Shown here one piece after another: positions 1 to 10,100 of a stretch of 64,000 nt of DNA. Position 1 is the stretch's first letter. Each line of letters starts with the position of its first letter. A program made the translations under genes and the position numbers. Location of the stretch: contig NC_018311.1 in assembly GCF_000234665.1 (NCBI RefSeq), positions 310,001 through 374,000 on the forward strand, read 5' to 3'. The notes under the pieces are model-generated. The model searched no databases. It saw only the letters and a list, made by a program, of their open reading frames with translations, and was not told the origin of the DNA. This stretch comes from Leishmania mexicana MHOM/GT/2001/U1103. Taxonomy: Eukaryota; Euglenozoa; Kinetoplastea; Trypanosomatida; Trypanosomatidae.

Positions 1-1
1 C

Positions 2-643
2 TATCTTGCCCTGACGGCCGACTTCGACAGAGCCGCGGCGGACGCGTCGCAGCCGTCGTCGCCTGCGCCGCCATCGTCTCCGTCATCGCCGTCCTCGAAT
101 GACATCAGTCGCCGCCCGACGCTGCTCTCGCGCATCTTCCATGCTGATGCGGAGATGGTGTACCGTCGGCGGGCCGTGGCCGCGACGTACAAGCGGCTGA
201 ACGCCGAGATGCCGGAGTACATGAAGGAGGTTCAAGACTTCCGGCGCGATGAGGACGCGGCGATGCTGCGGCTCAACTGTGAAAGTGTAGCGCACAGCTG
301 GCGCGCGCGACGGCTACTGCGGCGCGACGGCGATGCCTTCGTGTTCCCACAGCAGCGGAACGTCACGTCACTGGAGGAGCGCTTAGCACTTTCCCACCTG
401 CGAGGGTCGTCCTCGCCACCTCCGACACCGGCGTCGGAGGTGGGCATAGCGAAGCGCCAGCGCGAGGCCGAGGATGCGGGTAGTCAGAGAAAGGCGCAGA
501 GAAACCGCCGAGAGGGCTCTGCGTTGCCCTCTCGCAGCAGCTCGCGGTCGTCGTCGCCCTCCACCGGCTCAGAGAGCAACGCCAGCTCGGTGCGCGTAGA
601 TGTGACGAGAAGGACGGAGCGGAGTCGAAAGCTGCGACGGTAG
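2..643 (+). CDS. C-terminal part of an unrecognised protein, cut by the left edge
   Basis: The reading frame is open from the first complete codon at base 2 to a TAG at 641-643, giving about 213 residues. The true start lies outside the window. The visible part begins with a Ser/Pro-rich stretch, followed by a basic, probably helical segment (LLSRIFHADAEMVYRRR near residues 42-58) and a charged region. It ends in an Arg/Ser-rich tail (SRSSSRSSSPSTGSESN) of the disordered or phosphorylated kind. Codon use is strongly G/C-ending, like the neighbours, which supports real coding. An ATG at 155 is in frame, but the upstream sequence looks equally coding, so 155 is not the likely start. I do not recognise the family and assign no function. 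Confidence 0.7.
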   Translation, partial: YLALTADFDRAAADASQPSSPAPPSSPSSPSSNDISRRPTLLSRIFHADAEMVYRRRAVAATYKRLNAEMPEYMKEVQDFRRDEDAAMLRLNCESVAHSWRARRLLRRDGDAFVFPQQRNVTSLEERLALSHLRGSSSPPPTPASEVGIAKRQREAEDAGSQRKAQRNRREGSALPSRSSSRSSSPSTGSESNASSVRVDVTRRTERSRKLRR

Positions 644-1481
644 TGAAGCAGCCCCCCTCCCTCACCCCTGCCTCCGCCCTTCGAGAGTGCGACGATGACG
701 GCCCTACACCCGCGCATAACCGTGATGGAGGTTTCCGGACGGCAGACCAAGAGAAGGGTAAGGAGCCCTGAAGATGGGTTGGGGACGGGTTGGTGTCGAT
801 GCGACGGCGTGTCGTCATGGTGGCTGACGTAAGTGTGCGCACGTGTGTGTGTGCGCGTGTTGCTCTCGTTTTTTCATCTGTGTAAGCCTTCAAGAATGGC
901 GCAAGGGAACCAGTTGCTGAACGCGCGCCAGACACGACGCAACACGACTTCCGCGCAGCGACCTCCTTTTCTCTAACCCGCCCATGCACATCCATGCGTT
1001 GTGTTTCTGTCCGATGCACCATCTGATGGACACGTACGTGTGTCGCCTCAACGCAAACCCCTTTGGACGTGGTGAACCCCGTTCTCTCTGTCTCTCTCGG
1101 TCACCCGCCCTACCTGTCGCACATAGTCGTAGGCACGCACGGTCAGGCGCGCGCATACGGACTGCAAAGGCATGACTGTACTCCGTTCTCTCCTCCCCGT
1201 CATCTCTAACCACCTTGTCTACGTGTATGTGCGTGTCTACGTACACATACGGCGGTGGCTCTCCTTCTCTCTTGTGCACGCACACACGCACACGGGCCAA
1301 ACTGAGAAGAGGTGATCAGCCACGGCACTCAAACCTTTCCCCTTCTCCCCCTCTCCCTCTCCCGACTTCCCCCCTTCCACCTCCCAAGTACATCGCCACT
1401 GTACACAACATCCACACGGACAGACACGCAGAAGGACGCACAGCTGTCCCTTGTAGAAAGCAGTGGAGCAGCGCGGCAACA
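644..1481. other. Intergenic spacer before the centrin gene
   Basis: No convincing gene. It holds TG/CA-rich low-complexity sequence and, at its right end, a strong polypyrimidine tract that probably directs polyadenylation of the upstream mRNA and trans-splicing of the centrin mRNA. Confidence 0.7.
1335..1388 (+). promoter_or_regulatory. Polypyrimidine tract and probable spliced-leader acceptor for the centrin gene
   Basis: A run of about 50 almost pure C/T bases ends with AG at 1387-1388, the first AG after the tract. This would give a 5' UTR of about 93 bases before the ATG at 1482. It is the standard arrangement for trypanosomatid trans-splicing. The site is inferred, not measured. Confidence 0.55.
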
Positions 1482-2045
1482 ATGAGCTTCGCGAGCACCA
1501 CGGCGTTGAGGCCGAGCACCTCCACATCCAACGCAAACACCGAGCTCAGCAAGGACCAGTTGGAGGAAATCCGCGAGGCGTTTGACTTGTTCGACACGGA
1601 TGGCAGCGGCACGATCGACGTGCGGGAGCTGCGCATTGCCATGCGCGCGCTCGGCTTCGAGCCCCGTAAGGAGGAGCTGCAGCAGCTTATCAACAGCGTC
1701 ACCGGTGGCAGCGGCTGCGAGGGGACCACTACGCGGCTGCCGAGCACCAGCAATGTGAGCGCGCCCAGCGAAGTGATCACCTTCTCGCAGTTTGTGCAGA
1801 TTATGAAGCACAAGGTGTCCCAACGGGACTCGCGGGAGGAGATGCTGAAGGCGTTCGTGCTCTTCGACACAGAGGGCACGGGCAAAATCTCGTTCCAGAA
1901 CTTGAAGCGAGTGGCGGTGGAGCTTGGCGAGAACATGACGGACGCCGAGCTGCAGGAGATGATCGACGAGGCGGACCGTGACGGGGACGGCGAGGTGAGC
2001 GAGGAGGAGTTTCTTCGCCTAATGAAGAAGACCTCGCTGTACTAA
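1482..2045 (+). CDS. Centrin (caltractin-like EF-hand protein) with an insertion in EF-hand 2
   Basis: 187 residues, starting at the ATG that follows the polypyrimidine tract. The open frame extends further upstream, but that part is low-complexity. After a Ser/Thr-rich N-terminus, the core matches centrins: [20 protein letters not shown] is a canonical first EF-hand (loop 38-49). EF-hand 4 is also canonical (loop 165-176, [12 protein letters not shown]). EF-hand 3 (129-140) has Asn in place of the usual Glu at loop position 12. The loop expected for EF-hand 2 is replaced by a Gly/Ser/Thr-rich stretch of about 25-30 residues (74-100), so that site should not bind calcium. Centrins organise basal bodies and the bilobe and take part in flagellum and Golgi duplication in trypanosomatids. 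Standard centrins are about 150-170 residues; the excess here is the N-terminus and the insertion. Only two calcium sites look functional. Confidence 0.93.
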   Translation: MSFASTTALRPSTSTSNANTELSKDQLEEIREAFDLFDTDGSGTIDVRELRIAMRALGFEPRKEELQQLINSVTGGSGCEGTTTRLPSTSNVSAPSEVITFSQFVQIMKHKVSQRDSREEMLKAFVLFDTEGTGKISFQNLKRVAVELGENMTDAELQEMIDEADRDGDGEVSEEEFLRLMKKTSLY

Positions 2046-3532
2046 GGGCGCCAGTGCAGCGGAGGCGGCGGCGGCGGCGCGGAAAAAAAATGTGCGCACG
2101 CCAGCGAACCTGCGGAGCGTTGAGGGAATCAACTCGTGTGGCGGAGCGGCTGGCACTCAACTACATGTATGTGTATGTCTATGTCTGTGTGTGTGTGTGT
2201 GGCCGAACCCCCCCCTCCCCATACCGTACGGCGCACTGCTTCTCCGTCCTGCTGCTCGGCTACTGTTTGATGGGTGGTGGTACGTTGGCGAGCTTTTCTG
2301 TAGACGTCCATCAGCAGCAGTGGCGACGCTGTGTGCGGCGAACAGGCGAGCGAATCCCGACGATCCTCCCTTTCCCCCCTCCCCCCTCTGCCCTTCCGCG
2401 CACACACAGGGCCACACCCACATACGCGCACACACAGAACAGAGCAGAGGCGAATGGCGAAGAAACGTTTTGATGTAAATTATCACGCACGTATGTGCCG
2501 TGTGCGCGTGTGCTCGACCTTGGCAGCTACACGGCCCGCCGTTTACTTCCTCTGCGCGTCTCATCAACTTGCTTTTCTTCGTTCGCTCGTGCGGGACTGT
2601 GCCACATACTGTGTGCGGTGCGCGAGAGGGCAGTTGGGGAACGGCCGCGGGTGTTTGCGGTCTGTGAAGGCGAGTCTGCCTCTTCCAGCTCGCCCGCCCG
2701 AACCACCTCCGCCCACGCCCTGCACGGCCCCTCCCCCCTTTCGCTGGACTGCTCTGCCGCCATTCATGCACAGCCAGGCAGAAAGTCGTGCGCCTGTGCG
2801 CAGTGCGCAGTGCGCAGTGCATGTGTGTGGGGGGGGGAGGTGTACGCCGGCGCCACCTCCCTCCTTTGCTCGCACGCGGAAGAGAAGGGAGCGGGAGGGG
2901 GTTCGGGGGAGAAGCGGATGACTTGCAGAACGGAGAACGTGCACAGGTGGTGGTCATCGTAGTGGTGATGCTGCCCAGCATCTGCCAAGGGCCGTTGCGG
3001 CACTCGCACGCGCCCACGCGGATGACCTCCACCGTTGCCCCTCTCCCCCTTTATTGTTGGCTCCGCGGGTCTGTGCTTATGGTAGTGCGCTCACCACACG
3101 CACACACGTGTGTGCCGCCTTGCGGATGCCCCGCATCCTGATCCTTCTCTTCCCCCCACCCGTGTCTCTTGCGCCCTGCTACTTCTTCGTATATTGACTT
3201 CCTGGTCTCGTGCCGTCGGCCTCAGCAGACGCCTCTCGCCAGCGTGCCAGCGTGCCTGCAAGTCGTTGTGTGCTGATGCGTGCTTGGTGGCACTGAGTCC
3301 TGAGGGCGCGGCGGGGGCAACGAATCACAGTTCGGTGCCTTTCTTTGTATAGATCTCTCTTCTCGTTCTTCCTCTCCTCATCGTTGCCTGGGAGAGGTGG
3401 TGGTGGTGGTGGTGTTGCTGCGGTGCAGGGGGTGGACGTTGCTCTGTGCACCACCTGCAAGATAGCCAGACGCGTTCAAAGTGTGCGGTGCCACTGCCTG
3501 GCACGCTGCTCGGTCTACTACTCACAGTCACC
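2046..3532. other. Intergenic spacer
   Basis: About 1.5 kb with a TG run near 2185-2201, A- and G-runs, and many CA-rich patches. Frames open on both strands here are low-complexity and do not look coding. A pyrimidine-rich stretch near 3353-3392 and a CTCACAG at about 3521-3527 are candidate signals for splicing the next mRNA. Confidence 0.65.
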
Positions 3533-5275
3533 ATGGATTCTGCCTCTGACGCGTGCCGCGAACAAGTTCGGCGCATCCAGGCAGCCCTGCGGCGCTTGGG
3601 ATGGCACCAGCGCACCGGGGATCGTGGTGCATCCCTGAACACACCTGTTGACAGCACGGCCAATCCAAGCGACCCACTCACCGCATCGCCGATGGTGACG
3701 ATGCGGTCAGCGCTGGCAAGAGCAGAGGCTCGAGCTGGCGGCGAGGCAGCTGAAGTGACGTCGCCGCGGAAGAGCATCGTGCGTGCGCCGCCTACCTCGG
3801 CACCACTGGGAGTGCTGGGTGACCGTGATGTGAACCGGGGCGCTTGCGAGTGCCGCAGTGGCTGCCTCACAAGTTCGGCGACAGCCTGTGGCGCTGTCCA
3901 CGGATCCACACGCCCTTGCTTGCAGGTCCTGCAGCAGCACCACGACAGCTCTGCCAGAGCAGCAGCGCCACCTATTCACCGCACAGCAGAGCCTCGCACG
4001 TTTCTTCGGGTCGTGTGTGATGGTGAGCGCGGCTCGGCCCAGACAGCAGCTGATGCTCTGGCGCGCCCCTCCTCAGACTCGCTACCGCTGTCGTCCGCGG
4101 GGGGTGTGGCGGGCGCCGATGCATTCGACGATCTCATTGCAAGGGCCTGGGGAAGAGCGGAGATGGCGACGACAGTAGGGGCGGGGGGCGTGGGTGGCAT
4201 GTGCTCCACGACCACAATGCCTCACAGCGGAGCCGGTCGTCACTGGGGTTGTGACGGGTGTGCCGCTCCTCCCGATGCAGCGCCGCCTTGCACGGCGGGG
4301 GTGCGGCATCCGGCGACGTCCTCCGGCAGAGTGGCGACCCCTTCTGGCGTGTCCGCGGCGGTATCGTCAATGTTGCCGTTCACGGCAGCGCAGCCTCCAC
4401 CGTCGATGCAGCTCCACGACGACGGTCGCTCGAACAGCCATCGGACATCACAGTTGAGAGCCCCAACCACTCGCATAGCATCGCTCGTCGGTGCTGATGC
4501 TGCCTCCTGCTTCAGCACCCGTGCCGATCTCTCTAAGGATGCACTTTATGCCGAAGTGCGCCCGTCAGCCACGGCTTCCCATGCCCCGCCTTCACCGCCA
4601 TCACCAAGGCATGCCTTGGCTGCGTCGCGGCTCCAACGGCGTATGCTACGCGCCGTGCAGCTGCTGGATGGCGCCTTACATGGCTCCAGCGACGGTAGCA
4701 GTGGAGGAGCCGCTACGAGAAGACTCGACAGCCTTCATCAGATCCTCCTGACACTGACCGACTCCTGCGGGCAGCCACTTGCGCTGCCGAGTCGTGCGAC
4801 AAGTGCCGAGCTGCGTCGCTTGCGGAAGAGACTTGTGCACGAGCTGCTGCTTGGGAATCAGACACAGGGAATGTTGCGGCGCTCTTCGACGTCGTCGCGG
4901 GTGGCTTCAAGGCCGTCACCGCCACCTACTCCTCACGTCGCAATCGACGACGACTTCGCAGGCGACGGTGAGGCCGACGCACGCAGCGGAGGTACCGTCC
5001 GCCTGGACGATGTGGCGGATGACGTGCATCGTGCCAACCGTCCTCCGTTCCCCACATCAGACGCCTCTTCCATTTGTGTCGCGAGCACTCGCTCCGACAT
5101 GCCGACCCCCACCGCCGTCGCGGCTGCGCCCCCGCCTGCGCCTCCTCCATCGTCAGCCTTGGACCCGTACACGGAGTCGCAGCAGCGCTTTCAGCGCGAG
5201 ATCGCAACGCTGCATCAGGCGCAGCAGCGACGGCTGCAGCTCCAGCTCCAGCGGCAGCGCACCCACGCCCTATGA
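3533..5275 (+). CDS. Unrecognised low-complexity protein, 580 residues
   Basis: The ATG at 3533 sits in a good context (cacagtcaccATGG) just after a possible splice acceptor; the frame stays open a little further upstream without another ATG. The N-terminus (MDSASDACREQVRRIQAALR) looks helical. Most of the chain is Ala/Ser/Pro-rich and probably disordered. A more conserved-looking helical block lies near residues 400-441 (HQILLTLTDS, ELRRLRKRLVHELLLG). The C-terminus (about 546-580) is Gln/Arg-rich and likely a short coiled coil (QQRFQREIATLHQAQQRRLQ). Third-position GC is lower than in the flanking enzymes, but the frame is long, and alternative frames here lack comparable length or composition. 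I do not recognise the family. An Ala/Ser-rich scaffold with a terminal coiled coil fits many trypanosomatid cytoskeletal proteins, but that is a guess. Confidence 0.75.
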   Translation: MDSASDACREQVRRIQAALRRLGWHQRTGDRGASLNTPVDSTANPSDPLTASPMVTMRSALARAEARAGGEAAEVTSPRKSIVRAPPTSAPLGVLGDRDVNRGACECRSGCLTSSATACGAVHGSTRPCLQVLQQHHDSSARAAAPPIHRTAEPRTFLRVVCDGERGSAQTAADALARPSSDSLPLSSAGGVAGADAFDDLIARAWGRAEMATTVGAGGVGGMCSTTTMPHSGAGRHWGCDGCAAPPDAAPPCTAGVRHPATSSGRVATPSGVSAAVSSMLPFTAAQPPPSMQLHDDGRSNSHRTSQLRAPTTRIASLVGADAASCFSTRADLSKDALYAEVRPSATASHAPPSPPSPRHALAASRLQRRMLRAVQLLDGALHGSSDGSSGGAATRRLDSLHQILLTLTDSCGQPLALPSRATSAELRRLRKRLVHELLLGNQTQGMLRRSSTSSRVASRPSPPPTPHVAIDDDFAGDGEADARSGGTVRLDDVADDVHRANRPPFPTSDASSICVASTRSDMPTPTAVAAAPPPAPPPSSALDPYTESQQRFQREIATLHQAQQRRLQLQLQRQRTHAL

Positions 5276-5470
5276 TCAAAACGTGCCAGCGTGCAACGTT
5301 GAACAGGAGGAAGGGAGGGAAAGGGGCGTGGCGGCGTTGTCTAGAGATGGCGCGCACATGCCGCCAGACGGAGCAGATCACCGGTAAGGGCTGCTGGTGT
5401 GCCTCTTGCGCCATCGAGGCCTTTGAATCCCAAGAGGAGGTGATGTGCTCCTCGCATCTTGCTCGCCTTC

Positions 5471-5474
<4 letters not shown>

Positions 5475-5510
<36 letters not shown>
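5475..5510. repeat. CA dinucleotide microsatellite
   Basis: An uninterrupted (CA)n run of about 18 units in the 3' flank of the 580-residue protein gene. Likely length-polymorphic between strains. Confidence 0.95.
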
Positions 5511-5511
<1 letters not shown>

Positions 5512-5756
5512 TCTGCACGCCTTCGGACATGGCGCGCGATGCCACACTGCGACAACCGACGGAGTAGGAACGGTGTCCGCTGTCGACTGCGGCGCCCAAG
5601 AAGAACGCAACCCCGAAGGGGGGGGGGCCAGTCGCCGAAAGTGGAAGCGACGAGGAAACGGAACACTACAGGGGCACCATCGGTGCCAGCGGCCGCATCC
5701 GGTGTCATGGGAAGGCAACATAGATGGGTGCCATCATGAAAAGCAGCCGATGCACC

Positions 5757-6340
5757 CAACCCTCTCTCCTTCCCGCTAGAGTTAGGCATGCTCGCTCATG
5801 CAGAGGTACTGCAGTGATATGACCCCAATGCTCCTATTCCCGGGCTGCCCTCTAAGCGGCGGCAGCAGCGGCAACGACGACGACCGCGGCGCGGAGGTTC
5901 GTCTGCCGTAGGTTCAGCACTGCAGCAGTGATGTGAGGCAAGCGCTGTCCCCGATGTCACTGGGGGTGCTGTCGGTCGCACAGTGTGTCACTTGGTGGAC
6001 AGCAGCGCTGTAGAGCAAGTGGATGCAATGGACTGTCTGCTCTGCGCTCGGCAGTGCCCTGCGACGCATGCGCGATGTTCAGCAGCCGCGCGAGGGGGAG
6101 GAGCCGACACTGTGCTGCTGATGATCTCTGCGCTTGCGCATGGCTTCGGGGATGGATGGCGCACACGACCTTTGCGACATATGCCCATTCTCTCGACTCA
6201 CCTTTGCGCGGCAGGCACCGCCCAACGGCCGCTTGTGGGCGTTTTCCATGTCTGCCCTCTGCGCGTGGCTCGTCTCAGCCATCGCAGCAGCGAGCCGGTG
6301 CGCATCAGAGAGGCGCTTGCGAACGAAAGAAAAATGAAAA
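5757..6340 (+). mobile_element. Probable SIDER2-type degenerate retroposon
   Basis: From memory of Leishmania 3'-UTR elements, this block has the phrasing of SIDER2, including GTCACTTGGTGGACAGCAG (5987 on), GGACTGTCTGCTCTGCGCTC, GCAGTGCCCTGCGACGCA and GCTTGCGAACGAAAGA. It ends in an A-rich stretch (6322-6340), as a retroposed copy would. SIDERs are truncated relatives of ingi/L1Tc-type elements, code for nothing, and lie mostly in 3' UTRs, where they can destabilise mRNA or repress translation. Its place downstream of the gene ending at 5275 fits. Boundaries are approximate, and there is no second copy in this window to confirm it. Confidence 0.5.
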
Positions 6341-6442
6341 GGGGTCGACTGTGCAGCGTTACGCCAGGCTTGACGCTACTTTGGGTCGTGGCTGAGGCGC
6401 GGATGTCGTCTTGCCCGTTGCAGGCGTGCATGCATGCGAGCT

Positions 6443-6465
6443 CGCTATCGCATGATAGCGTTTTT
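6443..6465 (+). terminator. Hairpin followed by a T-run, terminator-like
   Basis: A perfect 7-bp stem (CGCTATC / GATAGCG) with a GCAT loop is followed directly by five T. It resembles an intrinsic or RNA polymerase III terminator. No small RNA gene is evident upstream, so it may be coincidental or a 3'-UTR structure. Confidence 0.25.
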
Positions 6466-7195
6466 CGCGCCAGCGGCTTGCGTGACTTGGCGTCTGCTTG
6501 TGCGCCTCTGTGCACTGTACAGCATGCATGTGTGCATGTATGCGGACAACAGCACGCTCCGGACAACAGTCATGCACACCCTCACACACGAAACGCCAGC
6601 TGCTTGATATTGGCAGCCCTTTAGTTGAGGCTGCCTTCTGCCCCCCCCCCCCCCCCTCTACCGAACGCGCTCCAAGAGAGGGAGGGGCCCAGGGCACTCG
6701 CTTGTGCTGGTGGAGTTGGGGGTGGTGGTGGAGGGCAACTACGTCGGCGACAACGCCGAGGCGGTCATCCTGGGCTGATCCCCACCTCCTTCCTCCTGAA
6801 GCTGGAGGAGGAGGAGGGGAGGGGGACGTAGGCGGAGGAGGGTTCGACTTACCCGTGGTGCTCCACCGCCGTTTCATGTGTTTTCTCGGCCTACTCGTCA
6901 TCTTCGCGGCTTCGCCTCTCGTCTCTCCGTCTCTGTGTATAACTTAGCGTAGCACTCAGTGAAGCTCGCCGGCTTGCTTGTGACTCGACCTGCCCAGGCA
7001 CGAGGCCCGCGCGCACGGTTCTCATAGCAGTCACAGTCAAGCAGCGCGGCACTCTCGTGCACTACCACCCGAAGAGGGTCTCGGTGGATCAGTGAACCTG
7101 CAGGGCGTCACCGCCTCCGTGTACGACGTCGTGGCCACCCGCCCCTCCCCCATTCAACTTTTCACCCGTGACCCGTCGAGGTTGAGAGAGAAGCG

Positions 7196-10100
7196 ATGCA
7201 GGCCAGTAACCCTCTCTACACAGCCGACGAGCTGTGCACCATCATCGCAAAGATTTTGCACGTTGTCGACAACGCCGAGCGCCGCCGAAACGAGGCCGAG
7301 CTCACGGCTGCGCTTCAGCAGCCCCCAAACGTGGGTCACTTGGTGACGATCCTGTGCGGCACCCCGGATGGCACACCGTCCACGGCGTCGGCCGGCGTTC
7401 GCCAGATGGCGGCTGTGCTGCTGCGCAAGCGCATCTTCTCTCTATGGCGTGTGCTGACGGCGGATCAGCAACATCAGCTGCGACACCTCCTCCTGCAGCG
7501 GCTAGGCGACGAGACGACACGTCCGGTTCGCTTCGCCATCGCCCATGTCGTGACTCGACTGGCAAAGGCAGACGCCAACCGTGGCGGTGACGGGTGGCCC
7601 GAGGTGCAACACGCCATCCGTGCTGCCGCGGACGACACCCGAGTGGAGATGCGCGAGCTGGCGATGGTGCTGCTCTACAGCTTTGGCGAGGTGTTCGCGG
7701 AGGAGAACGCTCTGAGCGGGCTGGCGGCCGAGTCCGTCGTGCGCGGCCTTGGCGACAGCGAGACGGTGGTGCAGGCAGCGGCGGTGAAGGCGGCTATGGT
7801 GCTGCTGCCGACCCTGCACGAGCACCCCACGGTGCGCAATGCGTTTCTTGCGCACCTCGTACCTACCTGCATTGGCTTGCTGGAGAGCGGCGCGGCGACG
7901 GAGGCCAAGGTGCCGCTGTGCGTCAGCGTCCTCGACCTACTCGAGCAGCTCTTCGGTGACCTGCCCGTGAAGAGGTACGGTGCGTTGGTCCAGGATCTGG
8001 CCCAGGCGCTGATGCGACTCATGGCGAACCCGCAACACCACCCTCGCGTCCGCGAAAATTGTGGGACAGCGTTGGGCCAGCTGGCGACGCTGAAGCCGAA
8101 ATTTGTGGCGGCGCCGGCTCTGCTGGAGCCGCTGGTGCAGGTGTGCCTCGGACTCATGTCGGAGGACAACACCATCTCCATCTCGGACCAGGGCAGCGGC
8201 GGCGTGGAGGACGAGGACGGGGATGACAGCGACGACGATGCGGACATGCTGCACGTCACGTCCGCCTGCATGGTGGGCTGCCAGCTGCTGAGCGCGCTTG
8301 CGACGACGGTGCCCAGCAAGGCGTTCACGGCGGCGCTGCTGCCGTACATTTCGAGGGTGACGGACGCGCCGGCGAGCGTGGACGCCCGCACCCGCAAGGC
8401 CACGATGATCGCACTCGCCTGCCTTGCCGAGGGGCACGCTAGCTATCTGCGTCGCCGTGTCGGGTACGTGCTGACGGTCACGCGCGGCTTCCTGTGCGAC
8501 GCGGATCCGGCCCCCCGTGAGGCCGCCGCCTTTGCCCTTTCCTCCTTTTGCAGGCACCTGCAGCCCGAAATCCTGCTGCACCACGAAACGTTACTGCCGA
8601 TGGTGGTGCCGCTGCTGGAGGACACGAACGACCTTGTGCGCCGCCGCGTCGCCCAGGCGCTGGACACCCTGTGCGAGAACCTGCAGGAGAACCTCGATCG
8701 CTACGTGCCGACGCTGCTCCCGGCCGTGATGGCGGCCATCCCGATCAGCTCGCTGGAGACGCAGTGTCGTTTGTGCGGCGTGCTCTCGTCGATGGGCATG
8801 GCGCACTCGACAGCTTTCGCGAGCCGCGGGCCGGAGCTGCTCGAGGTGTTGCGGCAGCCCTTCGGGTTGAAGACACCGGAGACGATGGCGCTCCGGGCGC
8901 AGGCGACCGAGACAGTCGGCGTCATTGGCTCCGCGATGGGCCGCGCCGCCTTTGCCGACTACTTCCCCTTCTTCATGCAGGAGGTCGTGGCGAACCTGCA
9001 GACGCGCCACGCAGCGGTGCGGGAGCAGAGCTTCGGCTTCCTGGCCAACATGTGCGAGCTGTTTCGCGAGGACTTCGCGCCGTACCTGAGCGACTCCATC
9101 TACTGCGCCCTAGAGACGATCACCGAGGACCGGGCAGTGTACAAGAACAAGCACCTGCTGACCAGCGACGGCGGCGGTGACGCGCTTGCTGGGTTTGCTG
9201 CCTGGAAGGACGACGGCGGAGACGATGACGAGAGTGACGAGGACGGAGGCGACGACGCGGAGGAGATTCACCTGCGCGTGCGCACCGCTGACGTCGAGGA
9301 GAAGTCCTCTGCCGTGTACTGCGTCGGCGTGTTTGCGGATGTCATGATGGGCCAGCTCGGGGAGGCACAGACGACAGCGTGCTGGGAGGCGCTGACGGGG
9401 CTGGACTCGCACTATTACCCGAACATTCGCTCCAACGCCCTCGTCGCGCTGGCGAAGCTCGCCAAGGCGTCTGCCGGTCTCCCAGCAGAGGAGATGCAGG
9501 CCCGCAGCCGGGCCGCCATCGTAGCGGGGCGCACCGGTGCCGCTGAGAGCAGCGGCAGCCTCGTGCAGGATGTTCTTCAGCTGCCGGTTCGCGACCGCAT
9601 TGATGAGTTGCTGAACCTACTGCTTCGCACGATCGAGGAGGAGGACGCGGAGAGCGAGGTCGTCGGCGCCGCGTGCGAGGCGGTGTCGATCGTGATGGAT
9701 TACTTTGGCACTCAGTGCGCCGTCGACGGCCCGGATGCCGTTCTGCGGGATGTGGTGCAGCTGCTGCGCGGGACGATGCCGTGCCAGCGCCGCGGCGACG
9801 AGCTTGAGGACGACGACGAGTGCAGCGAGGACGACGACGCCGAAAACATGAGTTATGAGCAGTACCAGCAGCTTCGACAGCAGAAGGGTAACTCTACGAG
9901 TGCGGACAGGGCGCACCACCTGCAGGGCAGAGACCCGTTCTTTTGGCGTGCTGACGAGGCGGCTGAGGCCCAGGCTTCCGCGATTATGGCCTCGATGGCG
10001 CAGCATCAGCAGAACGGTGACGCGGCGGCTCCGCCGTCCTCGCAGCTGCCGTCCGCGGCTGCGCTGCCACCGTGGTACACGCTTGTTGCACCAGAGATGG

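Larger units (their letters stand above)
5276..7195. other. Intergenic spacer with retroposon-like sequence
   Basis: About 1.9 kb without a convincing gene. It contains a CA repeat (5475-5510), a SIDER2-like element (listed separately), a perfect hairpin followed by five T (6443-6465), a run of about 16 C at 6641-6656, and a pyrimidine-rich stretch ending in AG at about 6946-6947 that may serve the importin gene. Confidence 0.7.

Noticed and set aside
7675..8584. Overlapping long minus-strand frames opposite the importin gene
   Set aside because: Shadows of a GC-rich coding strand; composition is Arg/Ser/His-biased with no domain.
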